A DNA stretch of 64,000 nucleotides from Ruminococcus flavefaciens AE3010 (GTDB lineage Bacteria; Bacillota; Clostridia; Oscillospirales; Ruminococcaceae): the NCBI RefSeq assembly GCF_000526795.1, contig NZ_JAGT01000001.1, positions 3,516,501-3,580,500 on the forward strand, in the 5' to 3' direction. A program made the position numbers and the translations under genes. Within the stretch, counting starts at the first letter, position 1, and every line of letters begins with the position of its first letter. This document shows positions 61,079 through 64,000 of the stretch, piece by piece. The notes under the pieces are model-generated. The model had not been told where the DNA came from and did no database searches. It saw only the letters and a program-made list of their open reading frames with translations.

Positions 61079-62165
61079 TGAATCTGAACAGAACTATATC
61101 TCCGTCCTGCATAACGTACTCCTTGCCCTCAAGGCGGACAAGTCCCTTTTCCTTTGCGGCAGCCATGCTTCCGCAAGCCATAAGGTCGTCGTAGGAGATG
61201 ACCTCGGCACGGATAAAGCCCTTTTCAAAGTCGGTATGTATCTTACCTGCTGCCTGGGGAGCCTTAGTGCCCTTGGTGATAGTCCATGCGCGGACCTCCT
61301 GCTTGCCTGCTGTGAGGTAGGAGATAAGTCCCAGAAGCGCATAGCCCTCCTTGATGATACGATTGAGACCTGATACTTCCAGACCAAGCTCACTGAGGAA
61401 CATTGCCTTGTCCTCGTCGCCCATATCCGATATCTCAGCCTCTATCTGTGCGCAGATAGGAAGCACAGCGGAGTGCTCCTCAGCTGCAAGAGCGCATACA
61501 GCCTTGTAATTCTCATTTGTGTCTATATTGTTTGTGAAGTCGTCCTCGCTGAGGTTAGCCGCATAGATAACGGGCTTTGCGGACAGCAGGGGAGTTGACT
61601 TAATGAGCTCGCGCTCCTCGTCTGTGAAGTCAAAGCCTCTTGCGGACTTGCCGTTTTCAAGGTGAGCCTTTAATCTTTCAAGGAACTCAGCCTCCGCAAG
61701 GTACTTTTTATCGCCCTTTGCAGCCTTTTTAGCGCGGTCGATACGTCTTTCAACCATTTCGATATCGGAGAATATGAGCTCCAGATTGATAGTTTCGATG
61801 TCGCGGAGAGGATTTATGCTTCCGTCAACGTGAATGATGTTGGGGTCCTCAAAGCAGCGTACAACGTGAACGATAGCGTCCACCTCACGAATATCCGCAA
61901 GGAACTTGTTTCCGAGACCCTCGCCCTTTGAAGCTCCCTTTACCAGACCTGCGATATCAACGAATTCCAGAGTTGCGGGAGTGAACTTATCAGGCTCGTA
62001 CATTTCTGCCAGCTTGTCCAGTCTCTCATCGGGAACTGATACTATACCTACGTTCTTTTCGATAGTACAGAACGGGTAGTTTGCAGATTCTGCACCTGCG
62101 TTTGTGAGTGCGTTGAAAAGTGTGCTTTTGCCCACGTTGGGCAGACCGACCATACCAAGTTTCAT
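61071..62165 (-). CDS. ychF: Ribosome-binding ATPase YchF (Obg family)
   Basis: 364 residues: G1 GLPNVGKSTLFNALT, DIAGLVKGASKGEGLGN, a NLSEDD-type G4 in place of NKxD (ATP preference), a coiled coil (about 130-180), and a C-terminal TGS domain beginning ISYLTAGKQEVRAWTI. YchF/OLA1 proteins bind ribosomes and act in stress and translation. AAAGGTAAG precedes the ATG. Confidence 0.96.
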   Translation of the reverse strand: MKLGMVGLPNVGKSTLFNALTNAGAESANYPFCTIEKNVGIVSVPDERLDKLAEMYEPDKFTPATLEFVDIAGLVKGASKGEGLGNKFLADIREVDAIVHVVRCFEDPNIIHVDGSINPLRDIETINLELIFSDIEMVERRIDRAKKAAKGDKKYLAEAEFLERLKAHLENGKSARGFDFTDEERELIKSTPLLSAKPVIYAANLSEDDFTNNIDTNENYKAVCALAAEEHSAVLPICAQIEAEISDMGDEDKAMFLSELGLEVSGLNRIIKEGYALLGLISYLTAGKQEVRAWTITKGTKAPQAAGKIHTDFEKGFIRAEVISYDDLMACGSMAAAKEKGLVRLEGKEYVMQDGDIVLFRFNV

Positions 62166-62209
62166 ATTTATTTCTTACCTTTCTTAATCATATACTTTAT
62201 CATATGTAT

Positions 62210-62228
62210 CCCCGCCGTAAAGGCGGGG
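62210..62228. terminator. GC hairpin between the EAL gene and ychF
   Basis: Perfect stem CCCCGCC / GGCGGGG with loop GTAAA, in the 72-base gap. No strong T tract in either direction, so termination is possible but weak. Confidence 0.4.
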
Positions 62229-62237
62229 AAATAATTC

Positions 62238-64000
62238 TTAATTGCTTGCGTAAGTTATGCGCTTGTTGTTTACAAGTGAGCTTACGGTGGAGTTCTGTAT
62301 CTGGACATCGCCGCTGTTTGTGCCGATATCCTTTGGATTTCCTGCGTTGACAGTCATGGACACCTTTGAGTCGATGATAGTGAGATTTCCAGCACCTGCT
62401 GCGTCGCCGATGCCTGTTACCTCGTCGCCCTCGGAGTCAATAGTAATCTCTGCATTCTTTATCTTAGTGTTCACACTGCCTTTCATAGCACCGATACAGG
62501 AGTGCTTGGCGGAACGCATTTTCATATTGATCTTGCCCTGCTTGATGTAGATGCTGCCCTCGCCGTCTTCGAGAACGCCGATGCCTACTGCCTGAGCGCC
62601 TGTGCAGGACATGGTGATGTCAGCTCCCGAGCTTATGGTAGCAATGCCCTTGCAGCTTCCGATACCTGTTACCTTGATACCCGAGATAGTGATATCCAGC
62701 TTGCAGTCCTCGCCGATGTCGATATTGGCGTCGCCGTTGAAGCTGCCGACAGCAAGACCGTTATGTGAGTACATGAATATCTTTATATTGCCCGAGCGCA
62801 GGTCGATATCCGAGTCGTCATCGTTATGGCCGCCGCCTATGCACATGGACTCGACGCTGTTGGAGATTATCTCCAGATTTCCGCTGAAATCAATGATTAT
62901 ATCGCCGTAGCCGTGGTCGTAGTCGTTGCCGATACCGATTCCCTCAGAGGCATAGCAGTCGATAGTCAGGTCGCCCTTGCCGCCCAGTACGAACTGGGAG
63001 CCCATAGGTACATAGATGCCCGAGTAGCTCAGCTTGTTGGTCTTGACAACATTGAGCTCCAGGCGTGCGTACTCGCCCACGGTGATAGTTGGCTTGCTGT
63101 TGCCGCTTATGATGTTGCAGTTCTTCAGGGTCAGCTCGCAGCTGTGATTGTCCATGATGGAGATATTCATCTTCACGGGCTTGTCGGGATCGCCGACTAT
63201 AGTGAGCTTGCTCTGATAAACGTGGATATCGGTGTATTTTTCCAGCGCCAGCTTCAGCAGATCGATCTCCGTGTCGTTCTGGGCTGCGTATATCTTCTTT
63301 ACGCCGCCGGGACGTGTTTCGAGATTGGTCTTGATTATCTCGTCCTTTATATCTGCGGAAATGCTGTTGAGGAGCAGGGGCTTTGGCTTCGATGTGTAAT
63401 AGCCCTGCACAAGGTCAACTCCGAGACGGATAACGGTTTTCAGCTCCTGCACTGTCTCAACGCCCTCAGCAAGGGATTTGAGCTGATTCTCGTGGCAGAA
63501 CTCGATAACAGATGTTACCAGCTGCTGCTTTTTCAGATCGTTCTGGATATCGCTTATGAGTGAACGGTCTATCTTGATGTAATCCGGTGAATAGTGCAGC
63601 AGATTGGACGAGTTGGAATAGCCTGTGCCGTAGTCGTCGATAGCAAGCGTGGTATGTGCGAAGCCGCAGCGCTTTTTGAGCAGCTCTATGCTCTCGGCTG
63701 TAGCCGCAGATTCCTCCACTATCTCGATGACTGTCTTTTCAAGGAGCTCGCCGTATGTAAGGTACAGCTCGTTGAAGTCCTCGTCGCTGAGGAGATTGTT
63801 TGAAAGGCAGTTTATAAAGAGCTTGCGGTTTTCAAATACCTGCTGATTATCGCTGAGGAGCTTCATGGTGTTGAAGAAGGTCAGCTTCTCGATAGCATAC
63901 AGGTCATTCTGAGCGGCAGCTATTTTCAGTATCTGATTGGGAGTCATCTTTATATCGCCGATGGTTCTCATGAGAGCCTCATAGCCCACTATCTCGCCCT
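62238..64000 (-). CDS. EAL-domain c-di-GMP phosphodiesterase fused to beta-helix-like repeats, 5' end beyond window
   Basis: At least 586 residues; the frame is open to the window edge, upstream of GTG 63989, and reads GEIVGYEALMR, the EAL signature itself. Residues about 1-235 have DDYGTGYSN, KIDRSLI and SLAEGVET, the catalytic motifs of active EAL enzymes that cleave c-di-GMP. From about 270 a long series of strands with GIGIG, MCIGGG, TGIGS and VGIGV turns suggests a right-handed beta-helix. No membrane helix lies between, so both are cytoplasmic. The real N-terminus may carry a sensor. Confidence 0.82.
   Translation of the reverse strand, partial: GEIVGYEALMRTIGDIKMTPNQILKIAAAQNDLYAIEKLTFFNTMKLLSDNQQVFENRKLFINCLSNNLLSDEDFNELYLTYGELLEKTVIEIVEESAATAESIELLKKRCGFAHTTLAIDDYGTGYSNSSNLLHYSPDYIKIDRSLISDIQNDLKKQQLVTSVIEFCHENQLKSLAEGVETVQELKTVIRLGVDLVQGYYTSKPKPLLLNSISADIKDEIIKTNLETRPGGVKKIYAAQNDTEIDLLKLALEKYTDIHVYQSKLTIVGDPDKPVKMNISIMDNHSCELTLKNCNIISGNSKPTITVGEYARLELNVVKTNKLSYSGIYVPMGSQFVLGGKGDLTIDCYASEGIGIGNDYDHGYGDIIIDFSGNLEIISNSVESMCIGGGHNDDDSDIDLRSGNIKIFMYSHNGLAVGSFNGDANIDIGEDCKLDITISGIKVTGIGSCKGIATISSGADITMSCTGAQAVGIGVLEDGEGSIYIKQGKINMKMRSAKHSCIGAMKGSVNTKIKNAEITIDSEGDEVTGIGDAAGAGNLTIIDSKVSMTVNAGNPKDIGTNSGDVQIQNSTVSSLVNNKRITYASN

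Noticed and set aside
62826..63563. Plus-strand frame of 245 codons opposite the EAL gene
   Set aside because: Antisense of conserved EAL and repeat codons; no supporting signals.

Overview
This window looks like a chromosome segment from a Gram-positive anaerobe of the Ruminococcus / Oscillospiraceae type. The evidence is a complete division and cell-wall cluster whose MurE carries the meso-DAP signature (DNPR), clostridial genes (spoVG, a SigH-like sigma factor, SpoIID/LytB, ANTAR regulator, RqcH), two class B sortases, and a secreted GH30 glycosidase ending in a type I dockerin, the cellulosome docking module. The genus is an inference from gene content and no species is claimed.

Layout. 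1-7 kb, mostly minus strand: start of an mreB/mbl gene, then zapA-U32 peptidase-dut-DUF4321, a VanZ gene bounded by inverted repeats, and murC-lexA. spoVG follows on the plus strand. 7-10 kb, minus: a NUDIX hydrolase and a YfhO-type membrane protein. 10-17.5 kb, plus: cysteine desulfurase, thiI, pncC, two sortases and a SpoIID-like protein with permuted motif order. 17.5-32.2 kb: mraZ-rsmH-ftsL-pbp-murE-mraY-ftsW-murG-(alpha/beta hydrolase)-murA-ftsQ-ftsZ, with 10-bp-phased GGTGA boxes before mraZ and a structured 300-nt gap before the PBP gene. murF and murD are absent and murC lies 12 kb away. 32.6-40 kb: a DivIVA-like coiled-coil protein with a folded leader, a SigH-like sigma factor, a tRNA-like element, a zinc-ribbon protein, a TrmK-Nif3 fusion, rlmA, rqcH, a 3-methyladenine glycosylase and an AraC regulator. 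41-48 kb: a VTC polyphosphate-polymerase-like protein, DUF4956 and a beta-helix lipoprotein; then a probable free-standing small RNA and a ribbon-helix-helix gene in front of clpB. 48-55 kb: a dense palindromic repeat cluster, the GH30-dockerin enzyme and an ABC/FtsX exporter. 55-64 kb: LRR protein, a frameshifted lipoprotein, VOC-ANTAR-glutamine synthetase, a membrane protein with His/Cys repeats, GNAT, an SMI1/KNR4 gene broken by one stop codon, ychF, and an EAL phosphodiesterase fused to beta-helix-like repeats that runs off the window.

Most genes form short operons with 1-8 base overlaps and clear ribosome binding sites. Several sigma-A promoters with exact 17-base spacing could be read directly. 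The least ordinary material is non-coding: a promoter-to-terminator sRNA candidate near 44.5 kb, the tRNA-like element near 34.95 kb, the ftsL-pbp gap RNA, the leader before the DivIVA-like gene, and dispersed palindromic repeats shared between 3.5 kb and 48.3 kb. Among proteins, the permuted SpoIID, the TrmK-Nif3 fusion, the EAL-beta-helix fusion, the divergent glutamine synthetase with its pseudo-receiver ANTAR partner, and the HxC-repeat membrane protein deserve attention. No CRISPR array, rRNA operon, transposase or prophage was seen.
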